64,000 nucleotides of DNA, from assembly GCA_020137815.1 (NCBI GenBank), contig CM035357.1, forward strand, positions 7,200,315-7,264,314. Reading direction: 5' to 3'. The translations under genes and the position numbers were made by a program. Below the pieces are notes generated by a model. The model saw only the letters and a program-made list of their open reading frames with translations, had not been told where the DNA came from and searched no databases. This document shows, in pieces, positions 1 through 15,728 of this stretch; positions within the stretch are counted from its first letter, which is position 1; every line of letters starts with the position of its first letter. Source of the stretch: Hormiphora californensis. Its lineage: Eukaryota; Ctenophora; Tentaculata; Cydippida; Pleurobrachiidae.

Positions 1-96
1 AAGATTTGATAAGTACGTGTTTAGATGCCTACTATGTTCCTTTAGACGGCAGATATGTCATATTTGAACCCCTGTGTAATGCAGTTTGGTTGCATC

Positions 97-165
97 GTGG
101 TAGATAATGTTAATACTATACGGTGTGATAAGTTACAGTTATAATATTAACACTATCTACCACCA
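97..165. repeat. Short imperfect hairpin
   Basis: The stretch reading gtggtagataatgttaata is followed about 25 bases later by its near reverse complement taatattaacactatctaccac. It lies just outside the larger foldback that begins at 181. It may be a small MITE or the edge of a nested insertion; no coding content is seen. Confidence 0.55.
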
Positions 166-180
166 CTGCACCCTCATTAT

Positions 181-1129
181 AGTAGAGTCGATAAGCAAAC
201 TCACCTCCTCTGATTTCAATGAAACTTCTCTCATGCTAAAATATAATATAATATAATGGGGGTACAAATACCGCTTATTTTGAGTCCGGAAAACTTTTGG
301 TTCGTTAATTATCGCTAATTGAAAAACGCCAAAATGGCCTAAAATTGCCCTTAACATGGTTTTGAAATTTTGGAGTTGGAACTCCAGACTTCGTAGAGAT
401 GTCCGCTAGGATGCCAAAATGCACCAAAAGTGGGCTCAGGCCCAAATTCGTCCGAATTTTTGCGTAAGACCGGATGGACTGAATTTTGGTCACGTGACTT
501 CGGCTAACTTCTGAACCATTGAAGTAAGGGAGGTTTATAGGGGGCTTAATCGATGCAGAAAGAGATAAAAATGAGACGAAATGACCTTCTTTTTCATCTC
601 CGACGTGCATGAAAGGCACAAATGGCAAAACAAAATTGACGCCATCTAGTCTCCCGCTCTTTTTTTCAAAACTCTAACTTCTGAACCGTTGGAGTAAGGA
701 ATATTTATAGGGGGCTTAAAAGATGCAGAAAAGAAAAAAATGAGACGAAATGACCTTCTTTTTCATCTCCGACGTGCATGAAAGGCACAAATAGCAAAAA
801 ACTGATTTTGGAGCCAATTCACGTGACCAAAATTCAGTCCATCCGGTCTTACGCAAAAATTCGGACGAATTTGGGCCTGAGCCCACTTTTGGTGCATTTT
901 GGCATCCTAGCGGACATCTCTACGAAGTCTGGAGTTCCAACTCCAAAATTTCAAAACCATGTTAAGGGCAATTTTAGGCCATTTTGGCGTTTTTCAAATA
1001 GCGATAATTAACGAACCAAAAGTTTTCCGGACTCAAAATAAGCGGTATTTGTACCCCCATTACCATATTTTAGCATGGGAGGAGTTTCAGCGAAATCAGA
1101 GGAGGTGAGTTTGCTTATCGACTCTACTA
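181..1129. mobile_element. Foldback element, about 950 bp, with inverted arms and an internal direct repeat
   Basis: The left arm, from AGTAGAGTCGATAAGCAAAC to about 505, returns as its reverse complement from about 815 to 1129 with few mismatches. Between the arms a block of about 130 bp starting 'aacttctgaacc' at 508 is repeated in direct orientation at 677. Both copies contain the same segment 'gacgaaatgaccttcttttt'. The ORFs on both strands here are mirror images of the same non-coding arm. No transposase is present, so this is a non-autonomous foldback or MITE. Flanks are AT-rich and I cannot fix the target duplication. Confidence 0.85.
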
Positions 1130-1727
1130 TTAATATATGGGACTTTTAGAACATCCCCATATTTTTCCGTCTCTGTGTGTCCCCCTACTTTCTCTCTATT
1201 ATTGCAATAGTTTTGATACTTCTAAAATTTTATCCTATACCCTCTTTAACTACTATATTTTTTGTTGTCATCATGAAGCGACAGAGATATTTATCAAGTA
1301 TCAACCTTCTGAACCGTTTAACTATCATCTGTCTCTTGCTGGGAACGCTCCTACAATTTTCTATCTCAGATTTGAGAAAGTGTGGGCACTATTATAGAGC
1401 TCCCTATTTTTTCACAATAACAAGTGATATTATATTCACACAAAGAGCACATGTCACACACTGTGTTAAACACTGTAAAAATATTCTTGTACACAACGCA
1501 CACACTTGATGAGAGCTGTCCCCTCTTTTCTTTAGTTGGGGAATGAGAAGATGATGATGTTTTTTTGCAACACCAAGTTTGTTTTACACACCAATACATT
1601 GAGTGTGTCCATTCGTGTCTCTGTCTCTCTTTTTTTGAGTTGCAAAAGTTGCCATTCCTCAACAAAAAACCAGAAAATATCAGTGTTTGAATCTTTGTCC
1701 CACAAACCCTTTTTTACCTGAACTGAC
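1130..1727. other. Gene-free stretch
   Basis: AT-rich and pyrimidine-rich sequence with no ORF, repeat or splice pattern that I can support. Confidence 0.4.
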
Positions 1728-2100
1728 TGCCCCTGTGAGAGCATTGGCCTGACCCTATTCTCATTTCTCTCAAATAGAGCAAGAACTGATATGTGGTCAA
1801 AGCATGAGCATTGGCCTGACAGGTGAGACCAGGACACTGGATCCAGTGCTGGACAGGTCTTTCCGCCAGACATTGACAGCACAACTTCCAGACACCGGCG
1901 TGTGGGCCAGTTCAAAAGCGCGCTCTGTGAACGAATTTCGGTTGAGCCGCGCGAAGGAGACTGCCTCCGTTGCACGGCGCGTCACAACCAACAGTGTGCA
2001 GCTGTCTATACGATGGGGGAAGATGGCCCTGGTCACAATTGCTTTGTAATTATGAATTATCGGACAATTGGAGATAATGGGACAATCAGCCAATAACTAG
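1728..2100 (-). repeat. Dispersed repeat containing GAGCATTGGCCTGAC
   Basis: The motif gagcattggcctgac occurs twice here (about 1739 and 1806), with 'cctattctcattt' between. The same pair of motifs, in reverse complement and with a similar spacer, occurs at 55613-55675, and a single copy at 60845-60870. It therefore looks like a short interspersed repeat family with at least three members in the window. The downstream part to 2100 contains short ORFs that resemble nothing I know. Confidence 0.6.
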
Positions 2101-2453
2101 TTTAGTACGAAATAAAGAGTTTCCTTTACGCAGCACTTAAATAAATAGTCTTCTAAAACAAGAAGATACACAGGAAAAGAGAAAACACAAAATTGTACAC
2201 ACTTAGGAAAAGAATGGATAATATTATTATTATATATTGCGGTGCTCCAGTCAGGGCTTAAACTAAATATCACAAATAAATATTAACAATAATAGTTTCA
2301 TTCAATCTCTTATCATCATTCGACTACCGACCTAACATAGCACACAAATAAAGAGTCACTATGATGCAAGCACAAATACAAAAACAGCCCAAAAAACATT
2401 ATTAACTAGCTTTATCCCACATAACGATATATGTCCCTAAATTCCACTCTGAA

Positions 2454-7228
<4,775 letters not shown>

Positions 7229-8063
7229 CGCTACAGCTAGATATTATGGAAGGGTTTTAAAATAGGGCACAGCAAACAGAGTGGCTAAAAATTCTAAATT
7301 TGAAAATCACTAGAGAAGCAATTATACCAAATATAGGAACGAGTCATATCTGAAAGGTTGGTGCGTAGAACGTAAACTGAGTTGCTAGGGGTGGTAGATG
7401 CAACCCAAAGAGCGACATTATGTTGAGCAATGGCTAATCATAAGTGGATCAGAGAGGAAGAGAAGAGAGAGAGAGGGAGAGAGAGAGAGAGAGAAAAAGG
7501 GGGAGAGAGGAGCTAGGAAGAGAAAGAAAAGGGGGGAAAGGAAAACTCCCATAAAAAAAATAAAAAGGGGGGGGGGGGTAAAAGGGTTCCCCCCCCCAAA
7601 AAATTTTTTTAGGGGGGGGCCCCCAAAAAAGGGGGGGAAAAAAAAGGGGGGGGGGGGGGGGGGGGGGGGTGGGAAAAAGAGAACGAAAAAAGAAAAACCC
7701 AATTAAGTAACGGTTACTGCCGAATGGATGATAACAACATGTCAATGATCGGATATAACTATCTTTTCTCTCTCTCTCTCTGTAGTCTGTCTCTCTCTCT
7801 CTCTAGCTCTCTGTAGTCTGTCTCTATAATATTCCTCTACCAGACTAACATACGGAGAAAAGTTTTAACAGAGCTCCACTTTTAAAATTTCTCTCATTCC
7901 CAACACTCATGAGAATCGGTCTCTATTTCTCTTCTTCTTTGCCTCCGGCAAGTCTATTTCTTCCCAACTTAGAAAGGTAACGGCCCCCCCCCCAACCTAC
8001 AAACCTTTTCTCCTTCCCCCTCTAGCATTTCCCACACACCTATCCCAATGATATTTATCCCCT
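7229..8063. other. Gene-free stretch with microsatellites and a homopolymer-block patch
   Basis: Holds a GA-rich tract (7455-7540), a patch of long G, A, C and T runs (7545-7680) resembling the damaged consensus at 45-48 kb, and TC-rich sequence (7765-7830). It would carry the upstream region of the CRAL-TRIO gene and the 3' flank of the TSEN54-like gene. I see no further coding sequence. Confidence 0.6.
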
Positions 8064-8639
8064 TTATGGATTGACATACACATAAAAATCATCCGCCCGA
8101 GATTTTGGTTTTCGTACCGCCATGATCTGGGTGTTATCAGGTTTCCACCGTTTCACAAGATACCCCATTCTCACAAGATGGGCGAACACCTGATAAAAAT
8201 CTATGGATATCCACCGCAGCAGGACGGTGTAAAGATGTTCCAGCGGTAGTGGAATAACCTCCCGGGGACCCAGGAATACTTCCATAATTCCAAACTCACA
8301 CAACAGAAGGGCTTCCTCTGGACAAAACACAAAACCATTCTTGCCCTGGGTGCCCATGAAATGGAATGCGTTACCTTTTGCTTTTCGTGTCCTACTGACA
8401 ACATTTCCACCATCTCCACTGATCAGGTCCCCTCTGAAAATACTCCTCTCCTTATTTACAGTTCGTTCCTCGAGCACAGCCCGGTACGTTTCCCGGCAAC
8501 ATCGCTCCGTTTCTTGGGACTGTTCGTCAGGGATGAACAGTTTCTCAGGAAGATATTTAGGAAGGTGGGGTGGTTTGAATGCGAGCTGGAGGACTCTTGG
8601 TGGAGGGTCTGGAGGATCCACTCCACTGGTAGACATCAT
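8064..8639 (-). CDS. TSEN54: tRNA-splicing endonuclease subunit Sen54-like
   Basis: Single-exon frame of 191 aa from the ATG at 8639; an in-frame GTG six bases further out is not needed. The N-terminal half has the Sen54 pattern of a short basic leader and VVSRTRKAKGNAFHFMG. The C-terminal half has VFCPEEALLLCEFG, then PLPLEHLYTVLL and YQVFAHLVRMGYLVKRW, the conserved Sen54 N-domain core. Sen54 is a structural subunit of the nuclear endonuclease that cuts tRNA introns and positions Sen2/Sen34. At 191 aa it is much shorter than human TSEN54 (over 500 aa); the large linker and most of the C-terminal nuclease-like fold are missing or compressed into DDFYVYVNP before the stop. A further 3' exon cannot be excluded. 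An acceptor-like CCTTCCCTCTGAGTAG ends five bases before the ATG. Confidence 0.85.
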   Translation of the reverse strand: MMSTSGVDPPDPPPRVLQLAFKPPHLPKYLPEKLFIPDEQSQETERCCRETYRAVLEERTVNKERSIFRGDLISGDGGNVVSRTRKAKGNAFHFMGTQGKNGFVFCPEEALLLCEFGIMEVFLGPREVIPLPLEHLYTVLLRWISIDFYQVFAHLVRMGYLVKRWKPDNTQIMAVRKPKSRADDFYVYVNP

Positions 8640-9151
8640 ATTCACTACTCAGAGGGAAGGTTGAAAACAGGGAGGGGAAGACGACATCAAAGGGGTAGTT
8701 TTTATAAACTAGCGCACCCATTGGGTGCGCCTCAAGTAAGGGCTTTTTGATTCGAAAATATTAACAAACTTCCACTGGAAGTTCCAAAAGTGTGAATGAC
8801 AGCTTTACAGCTTTGGGCACATAAAGTATTTTATGAAGGAGCACTGTCGCTTAGATACCGCTGAACGAACGGCTTCGACTTCGACGTCGTTCATCTCCAA
8901 ATTATAATAGAGATGGATACACACTGTGTATTGCAAAGGGAAGGGTAGGAGGGAAGGAAATGAAAGAAAAGGGAGACGGAGGGTTAAACGGTAAAAGTAA
9001 GGCGGGATTGTAAGAGACAATAATGTAGTTTTCTATAAAGATAGTTAGCAGTAATAAGGGAGGGAGGGAATAAAGAGAGCAATGGAGAAAGAGATAGAGC
9101 GAGATGAATAAAGACGAAAGGGATAATGAAAGCGAAACAGAGAAAGGGAGG

Positions 9152-9211
<60 letters not shown>

Positions 9212-9508
9212 TAGAGATAGACTCTATCATAGAGAGAAATAGAGAGGGAGCCTATAAGTATTCAGTAGAGACTTGAGGTGGTTATATGACCTAGCAATTA
9301 GGACAAATTGGGCTGCAAAGAAAGTTCTTATAATACACTACTGGCTTTACTGTACAAATCATCATTATAAATATAAATATGAAACCACATGCATACTGGT
9401 AAAATATATTGCGTCTGATCCGTTGTAATCATAATCACGGTCTGGAAATAAAAACGGAAAAAATGAGTTCTGTCCCACATGAACACCACATGTTTCATAA
9501 TAATCTCT
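8640..9508. other. Intergenic stretch with GA microsatellite
   Basis: Purine-rich sequence, with a (GA)n array at about 9155-9208. It would hold the 3' flank of the CEP295-like gene and the upstream region of the TSEN54-like gene. No coding sequence recognised. Confidence 0.6.
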
Positions 9509-11871
9509 TCAAGCCCTCTCCTCACTCTTTTTAATTCGATCTATCTCGCTGAGATGAGAGTTGATTCTCGCCAGCTGTCTCTGCAGTTCCTCAACCCCGC
9601 TACTCCGAGACGAGGAACTAGCATTCCTAGAGGATGTATCACAGCCCATAAACAACCCAGAATGGACCCCAGAACGGCCAGACTGGACCCCAGAACGGCC
9701 AGACTGGACCCCAGAACGGCCAGACATATTCTTGCCCTGGCTGGCGGGTGTTGAACTCATGGGCGGGTTTAGAGTTGTATCACGTGACGACATAACTGCA
9801 CTACTATCTGTTAGTGTGTGTTGGGACATGGAGCTACTGAGATCGGAGGAGAGGTTGACACTGTTTTGGGAGCTCAGTATCTCCTGGATTATCGATGATG
9901 TTAGGGAGGGTGGTAGTGATTTAGTTAGTGGGGAGGTATAGGAGATGGGAGCAGGTTGGGTGACACACACCACTCCCCCCATTTCCCGTAGTTGTCGGTT
10001 TATCTTCAACTGCTCCTTTATCAAACCAGACAAATCCAAGTCTTCATCAGCAGGAGGAGGGACTAGTGTCGCTGTGTTGGATACAACAGTACACACTTCG
10101 TCCTCCAACTCACCACTCTCATCTAGAACTGTCAGATCGAGTGCACTATCAGGGGGATGTACAGCAGGGGAGATACTGAGAGATGTTGTGTTATCACTAC
10201 TGTGTAGTGGGAAGTAAAGGTTCAAACTGGGCCTGCTTTCATCAGCAAGAGGGTCCTCAGGGGCTGCTGTGGGATCATGAAGAGAAGAAGTGATAGAGAT
10301 ATCACGGAGAGGAGGAGAGGTGGCAGGTATCTCAATCACCTCTACATCATCTTCATCATCATGATCAATTATAGAAAACACTTCCTCCCCCTGTCCACCA
10401 ATCACAATACCAGCTGATTCCTCACACACCCCACTCTCTCCAGCTCCCTCCCTTTGACAGACCCCACTCTCTCCCGCTCCCTCCCTTCCAGATATAATAG
10501 AGCTCACCTCAGACCTCTCTTCAATCGTCTCCAGTCCCTGTAGCACAGCAGCACTTGGAGGTAGCACCATCTCCCTCACCCCTCCTCCCTGTAACCTCTC
10601 AAACACATCCTCTACCGCATGCTCCATCTCAATTTGGTGCTGTTTCTCGCCCGCCTCCCGGACATGAGCACTAGCGAATATGTTGCTTTGGAATGTGGAA
10701 CTGCGCTTTTTTGTTCTGTTTATCACAGCATATCGGTCCAGAGCTGTCGTGACATCATTTAGCACATTCTTTAGTTGGACTTTAGCTAGTGCAGCTGTTC
10801 CACGTACATCGGCCCGCTCCTCACGAGCCTGCTTAGACTGTGCCAACTGAGGGAGGGGGTGAGTTGTTGTCAATTTGGTGTGACAATGGGATAGGTACAA
10901 GAATGATATAAACAATAGGTTAGATACGATAATGATATAAACAAGATGATCAAGTAAAGTCCCAAGTACATCACCACCACCAGAAAAGTCCCAATTAGTT
11001 ACCTGTGCTTTACACTCCTCCATAAGTCTCTCCATTTCCGTTGCAGCTACCTTTGCATTCTCACCCCTCTCCTCTTCAACCACCCCAGCATTAGAGGGCA
11101 GATGGAAGAGAGTTTTGGTGTTAGCATCTAGCCCCTTTAGAGGTTTAGTTGTGGTTGTTTGGGGGAGATCAAGGAGAGGTAATGGATTCTTGAACGGGTT
11201 CTCCAACAGCCTAAAAAGATGAATTAGAATGTTAAGATATCTGAGAAGTGATTTAAGAGCAGTTTTTAGAAGAATTGTAGTGTACCTTCTTGTTCTCTCC
11301 CTCTCTTCCTCCAGTGCTTTGTTCTTCAGCTCCACACCCCTCGTCTCCTCTACAGACCGTGCATTATTCTGAATCTTCACCTCCTTCATAGCAGATCTAA
11401 ACCGGGCTGCAGCTCTCCTCCTGTTCCTCGCAGTCTCTTCCTTCTTCTGTTTCTCCAGCTCCTGTTCGTTCACTTCCTCTGCATCGCACTGTCCCTGCCC
11501 TACTGAAATGAGAGCGTCCTCCAGCTGCTTCCGAAGCTCATTTTCCTTGTTCTCAAGGTCATCTATCTTCTCTTTTGTTCTCTGCGTAGGGGGGAAATGT
11601 AATGATTCGAGGGGCAGGAAATAGCGATATATAATGTAGTTTCAATAGACACAAAGACCAGTGAAATAGTGCGGTGAGTGAAATAGAGTACCTTTATTTC
11701 CTGGTGCACTTGTTGTTGTTTACATTTTGCGACATGGTCTACAACTCGTTTCTTGCTCCAAGAGCACGCCTGTCTGCGTGCTGCAATCAATCGCTCTCTT
11801 TTCAATTGTTCTTGGTTTTGTTTTCGAAATTGTGCCTCTTCATTGGGGCTTGGCACTAATATTCTTGGCAT
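9509..11871 (-). CDS. CEP295: CEP295 N-terminal-like centriole protein
   Basis: Four exons join in phase: 11871-11692, 11581-11286, 11210-11003 and 10846-9509, giving about 673 aa. Residues 7-14 read PSPNEEAQ, matching the SPNEEA signature near the start of CEP295. Exon 2 carries LEDALISVGQGQ followed by an Arg/Lys/Glu-rich helix (RNRRRAAARFRSAMKEVKIQ), in the same order as the CEP295 microtubule-binding N-terminus. A later EHAVEDVFERL resembles the family's acidic helix. CEP295 converts new centrioles into centrosomes and sits on the proximal centriole wall. The human protein is about four times longer with a C-terminal ALMS motif that I do not see here. The last exon has a three-unit 21-bp tandem repeat (9661-9725; GRSGVQS) and a REGAGESGVC repeat. 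The ATG follows TGTTTAG by two bases. Confidence 0.75.
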
Positions 11872-12289
11872 TGCTAAACACAGAGTTACTAGTTCATAAA
11901 ATGGGACAATTGAGATGTATAAACTATATCTTATTACAATCCAATGCAATTAATATTTGTAGGTATCACGTATCATATCGTAACTGCCGAGTGCCGTCCC
12001 AGTCTCATCCAACTTGGAGGATAGGAAATCGGATATCATGTTAGAAATCAGATCACGTATCACAATTGCCTAGTGCAGTACCATAAAAGGAGCGGATTAA
12101 AATTGATGGATTAAAATATATATCATAGCTGTTTTCTGAAAAAGACATTGCTAAGACATGTCAAAGGATGGGTAAATAAGTTTTAGTTTCCCCGAGGCGC
12201 GATGAATCCATAGACCCAGTTTGCTATTCTATTGACTATTTCCATAATTAACAGCTTCGTTCAAAAATCTCATTTTACCAGATGCCAAT
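11872..12289. other. Upstream region of CEP295-like gene
   Basis: AT-rich sequence with no recognised coding or repeat content; partial small duplications of 'atcacgtatcatatcgtaa' type words occur near 11967-12060. Confidence 0.4.
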
Positions 12290-12611
12290 GTACAACCCAG
12301 GGGTGTAGGAATAGGGGGGGGGGGGGGCGAGGGGGGCGCCCCCCCCCCACTTTTGGCCAGGTTCGCCCCCTCACTTTTGTCGCCAACAGTCAACACTCAT
12401 TCCCAAATGACGAAATCATGACTTTTTGGCTCAAACCCTAAAAATTTTCTCGGGCTCCGCTGTCGCTCCGCCCGATGTATAGTAAATGCAATGGAATAGG
12501 TGACTAAATCTTGCTCACAAAAAATTTTCTTGGGCGCTGGCCAGCGCTGTAATTGGTCACGTGACTTCGCCCCCTCACTTGAAAAATCATTCCTACACCC
12601 CTGGTACAACC
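12290..12611. mobile_element. hAT-type MITE with 8-bp target duplication
   Basis: The element runs 12298-12603 and is bounded by CAGGGGTGTAGGAAT and its exact reverse complement. It is flanked on both sides by the 8-bp direct repeat gtacaacc (12290-12297 and 12604-12611). An 8-bp duplication with CAGGGGTG ends is the hAT hallmark. The interior includes a G/C run patch (12315-12352), two 'cgccccctcactt' copies and 'ggtcacgtgact', and has no transposase, so it is non-autonomous. Confidence 0.9.
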
Positions 12612-12729
12612 AGTGGAAAACGTCAAACGAGGCAAGGCGGGCAACTTTTGGTTCGAAAAACGAATAATGAAAACAAAACAATAAATCAATTCATCCTCGG
12701 ATCAATTTATCCTCGGATCCTCAAGTTCT

Positions 12730-15633
12730 TCAGGTCACCAGTTCAGTATTTGTTAGACTAGTGATAGCAATCTTCCTCCGATTTCCTCTTAATGCAATAA
12801 GGCATGATCTCAGGAGGGAGAATCGTAGCCTCGTCCTCAGGTGCGCCATCACTTCACTGTACGGTTCTCCGGTTCTTGTGGAGACTCGGTGTGAGAGAGT
12901 CTTGAGCACCTTTTGGAACTCGTTGGCTATCCCGCCTGCTGTATTCATAACCAGCGGAGAGAAGGCACCCCCTTCAACTTCTCTTACACGCTTTCCGTAC
13001 GACTGCTTCTTGCTAGCCTCGTTTCTTCGGTAGAGTTGGTCGAGGGGCGTGTCGATATAGGAGGGCGAATTGGCATGGAAAATTCGCACATCCATATGAG
13101 CCAGCTGCATTTTTCGCCACATGTCAAGTGCTATCACATCCATCCTTGCATCAGGGGCTGTGTTTGCCGAAGGGTGAAAGTGTATGCCGTCCGGACAAGG
13201 GAGAAGTAGCTTCTCTGTTTCCACACCTTTGAGGCCCGCATACGAGCATATCTCCGCCATTAGGTCCCTGATGTTGTCGTGACGGAGGATGGAATAGCCC
13301 CCGGTTGAACAGGACAAGGTATGGTCCGCATTGTTTGGCTTTCCACATACGCATGTCGCGCCCAAATCTTTGACCTCAAACCCGTATCGCAGTGCCACTG
13401 AGTCGACGAATTCCAATTGATTCAGTTCGAAGCCCAGGTGAGGGTAGGGTGTTGCTGTGAGCCATACAGATGCTCCGGCCTCTCCAGCGAGCTCTAGACA
13501 TCTCACTAGCTTTGGGCATGTGATTCTAGTGAGTAACTCTTTGAGAGTGTCTGAGTGGTGGTCCTCATTCTCCTTTGCTATCTTGTTCCTTGCCTCTCTT
13601 GCATTCTTCTCCACTAGAGCCATTTCTATTTCTTCTTCGTTACGGCATAGTATCAAATCAACAAGGGGCTTCGTCAATGCTCGGGAGTTGCTGTATGATC
13701 TGTCAGAGGTTTTGACCGGGTTCTCAATTCCCATTCCACCTTTTCCAGAGGGGAGTGCCAGTATCTCCCGTTCTAGGTCGGACACTTGACGGCCCACCAG
13801 ACATGGAATCAACTGTGAACGGATGGTGTGTTCAAGCGGATCAAACAGATCACTGATGTCTGGAACTGTTCGCTGGAGAAAGGCCCACTTGAATCGGAAG
13901 CTTCTCACAAAGTTGCTGTACGCCAAATGAGGATGGGCTTTGGCAATAGCCACAAGATTTTCCAGCTCAATGCACCATTTGGAAACTGCAGCAGAAACAA
14001 ATGTTTGCTTGAAGGTCTCAGATCCTATGGAAGCACCTAGGTGACGAGCACCTTCAGCAGTGATTTGAACCCCAGTATCTCCAAACAGTCGCTTAGCATG
14101 GTCGAGCAGTTCAGGTTTCACGATAAGATGGCACTTTGCAGGGTTTACAAAATATCCGAAACTGGGGCCAAAGGTTGTCACCTTGTCAAACCACTCTAAC
14201 AAGCCCGTGAGCTTCCCTGCATTGTTTGCATCATCTGCATACCACACTTGTGTTGTATCTGGCGTCTCCGCAAGCTCGATCAGTCTTAGTATGCCAATTG
14301 AGTAGAAGTCCATTGCAGCTGGATCTCCCTGTGTGGCTCCTTCAGAGCTCCACAGTAGCTTTTCACCAACAAAAAGTGCCCTTGGCTTCCCGTAGATGTT
14401 GGTCAGAAATGTGGAGAGGTCCGGACAGTAGAAGGTAGTGTTCTTCAGGGCCATTTTCCGGTTGAGATTGTTAAACGCGTTCTGGGCGTCCAACAACAGT
14501 ACACCTTCACATTCCTCAGATTCAAACTTCTCACTCAGTGCATGGATCGCTGCCTCCACACCTCCTAACTGACCTGCAGCTAGTTGAACCTTTCCAGCCG
14601 CACTCTTGATGTCCGACTTGATGGTGCGAATAATGGCCTTGGTCATAACACGTCTGAAACACTCTCCTATTCCAATAGGACGTGTTCCACCTCCAGGCTT
14701 GGCAAGGGGCATGAGGCGACTTGCACAGAAAATGTCCAAAGCTTTCAAGTCAACCTGCTCTGTGGCTAGGGTCCGAGCTGCTTTTGCAAGCGCTGTGCAC
14801 AGTGCTGGGGGTGATTTCTTGAATTTCCTGGAGCAAAGGATTCGGTGTATTCCTGTTGCATCTAGTCCACTTGGTCCTCCACTACCTTTGAGGCTTTTGC
14901 CGCATGAGAAAATCGTTTGCCCATTCATACCGTCAAAGGTGACTTCCAATACTGCATCTGTTGGCCCCTGTCTCGCCAGGGTACTGTTGGCAGGCTGACC
15001 CTTTGGGTGTTTCTCTAGCAGATCAGACAATACGGACTCGTCGTTGCAGTCCTTAACTCCAGTTGTATGCCTCTCGGGGTTCAACCATGCAGTTGCCTCT
15101 GTAACTCTCCCCTCTCTGGTTAGGTCCACAAACCTCTTAGTGCAGAGTTCAGAAGATGGGACATTGTGCTTCAATGGTTTCTGGATAACCTTGGCTTCCC
15201 GAACCAACGCCTCAAAGTCTCCATCGTGCCACAGTTTTAGGCGTCGTTTGAGAACTTGAGCATGCTCCCGATTCTTCGACTTCTTGGCCGGCTTCTGGAG
15301 TAGCAGCAGTGGGGCTATAACCAAAGCAGATAAGGACCATCCTCTGGTGTCTTCCCTATCACTGAAGAGACCTGCCAGTCTGGTAAGTTCATCAATGAAA
15401 GAACGGCCCACTTGACCGAAGGGAACTTTGAACAGGTTGGTTGACCATCCCTGACTGATCATAGAGATGTTGGAGAAAGCCTCGATGAGCTCTTCCCCAT
15501 TCAACGGTCCCCAACAGTTAGCTTTACAAGGCTCTGTAGTCTTCCAAACTAATCTGTTTAGGTTGAAACAGGCAGTACAATACCACACTACAGGTGTATG
15601 AACCATTTGTTCAGATTGATTAACCGGTGTCAT
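12730..15633 (-). CDS. Intact reverse transcriptase of a non-LTR-like retroelement, 967 codons
   Basis: One unbroken frame. An N-terminal Cys cluster (YCTACFNLN then CKANCWG, residues 18-41) could bind zinc. The RT core has RPIGIGE (318-324), LLLDAQNAFN (379-388, motif A), EGATQGDPAAM (431-441) and YADD (465-468, motif C). The C-terminal part has a CVC-x7-H-x3-C knuckle (761-775), then RHD, PDARMDV (827-833) and MDVRIFH (847-853), laid out like the CCHC plus restriction-like (PD-(D/E)XK) endonuclease of R2-type elements. The exact clade is uncertain; I see no apurinic endonuclease. Downstream (12690-12729) a copy of 'atcctcggatca' is repeated, possibly a 3' tail. A frame this long without a stop suggests a recently active or conserved element. 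Confidence 0.8.
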   Translation of the reverse strand: MTPVNQSEQMVHTPVVWYCTACFNLNRLVWKTTEPCKANCWGPLNGEELIEAFSNISMISQGWSTNLFKVPFGQVGRSFIDELTRLAGLFSDREDTRGWSLSALVIAPLLLLQKPAKKSKNREHAQVLKRRLKLWHDGDFEALVREAKVIQKPLKHNVPSSELCTKRFVDLTREGRVTEATAWLNPERHTTGVKDCNDESVLSDLLEKHPKGQPANSTLARQGPTDAVLEVTFDGMNGQTIFSCGKSLKGSGGPSGLDATGIHRILCSRKFKKSPPALCTALAKAARTLATEQVDLKALDIFCASRLMPLAKPGGGTRPIGIGECFRRVMTKAIIRTIKSDIKSAAGKVQLAAGQLGGVEAAIHALSEKFESEECEGVLLLDAQNAFNNLNRKMALKNTTFYCPDLSTFLTNIYGKPRALFVGEKLLWSSEGATQGDPAAMDFYSIGILRLIELAETPDTTQVWYADDANNAGKLTGLLEWFDKVTTFGPSFGYFVNPAKCHLIVKPELLDHAKRLFGDTGVQITAEGARHLGASIGSETFKQTFVSAAVSKWCIELENLVAIAKAHPHLAYSNFVRSFRFKWAFLQRTVPDISDLFDPLEHTIRSQLIPCLVGRQVSDLEREILALPSGKGGMGIENPVKTSDRSYSNSRALTKPLVDLILCRNEEEIEMALVEKNAREARNKIAKENEDHHSDTLKELLTRITCPKLVRCLELAGEAGASVWLTATPYPHLGFELNQLEFVDSVALRYGFEVKDLGATCVCGKPNNADHTLSCSTGGYSILRHDNIRDLMAEICSYAGLKGVETEKLLLPCPDGIHFHPSANTAPDARMDVIALDMWRKMQLAHMDVRIFHANSPSYIDTPLDQLYRRNEASKKQSYGKRVREVEGGAFSPLVMNTAGGIANEFQKVLKTLSHRVSTRTGEPYSEVMAHLRTRLRFSLLRSCLIALRGNRRKIAITSLTNTELVT

Positions 15634-15728
15634 ACAGTTTCAGGCTTTTCGGCACTACTTTAAACAAATTAATTTGAGGACGCAATGTTCTTGGATTAAC
15701 AGCCTGTTTTAGCCATGGAGTTTTAGGA

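Noticed and set aside
305-1011. Two nearly identical proteins of 77-107 codons on opposite strands
   Set aside because: They are the same non-coding foldback arm read from both sides.
1797-2096. Overlapping ORFs of 64-98 codons on both strands
   Set aside because: They lie in a dispersed repeat, have no domain pattern and conflict with each other.
12761-15259. Plus-strand ORFs of 60-130 codons
   Set aside because: Antisense shadows of the 967-codon reverse transcriptase.
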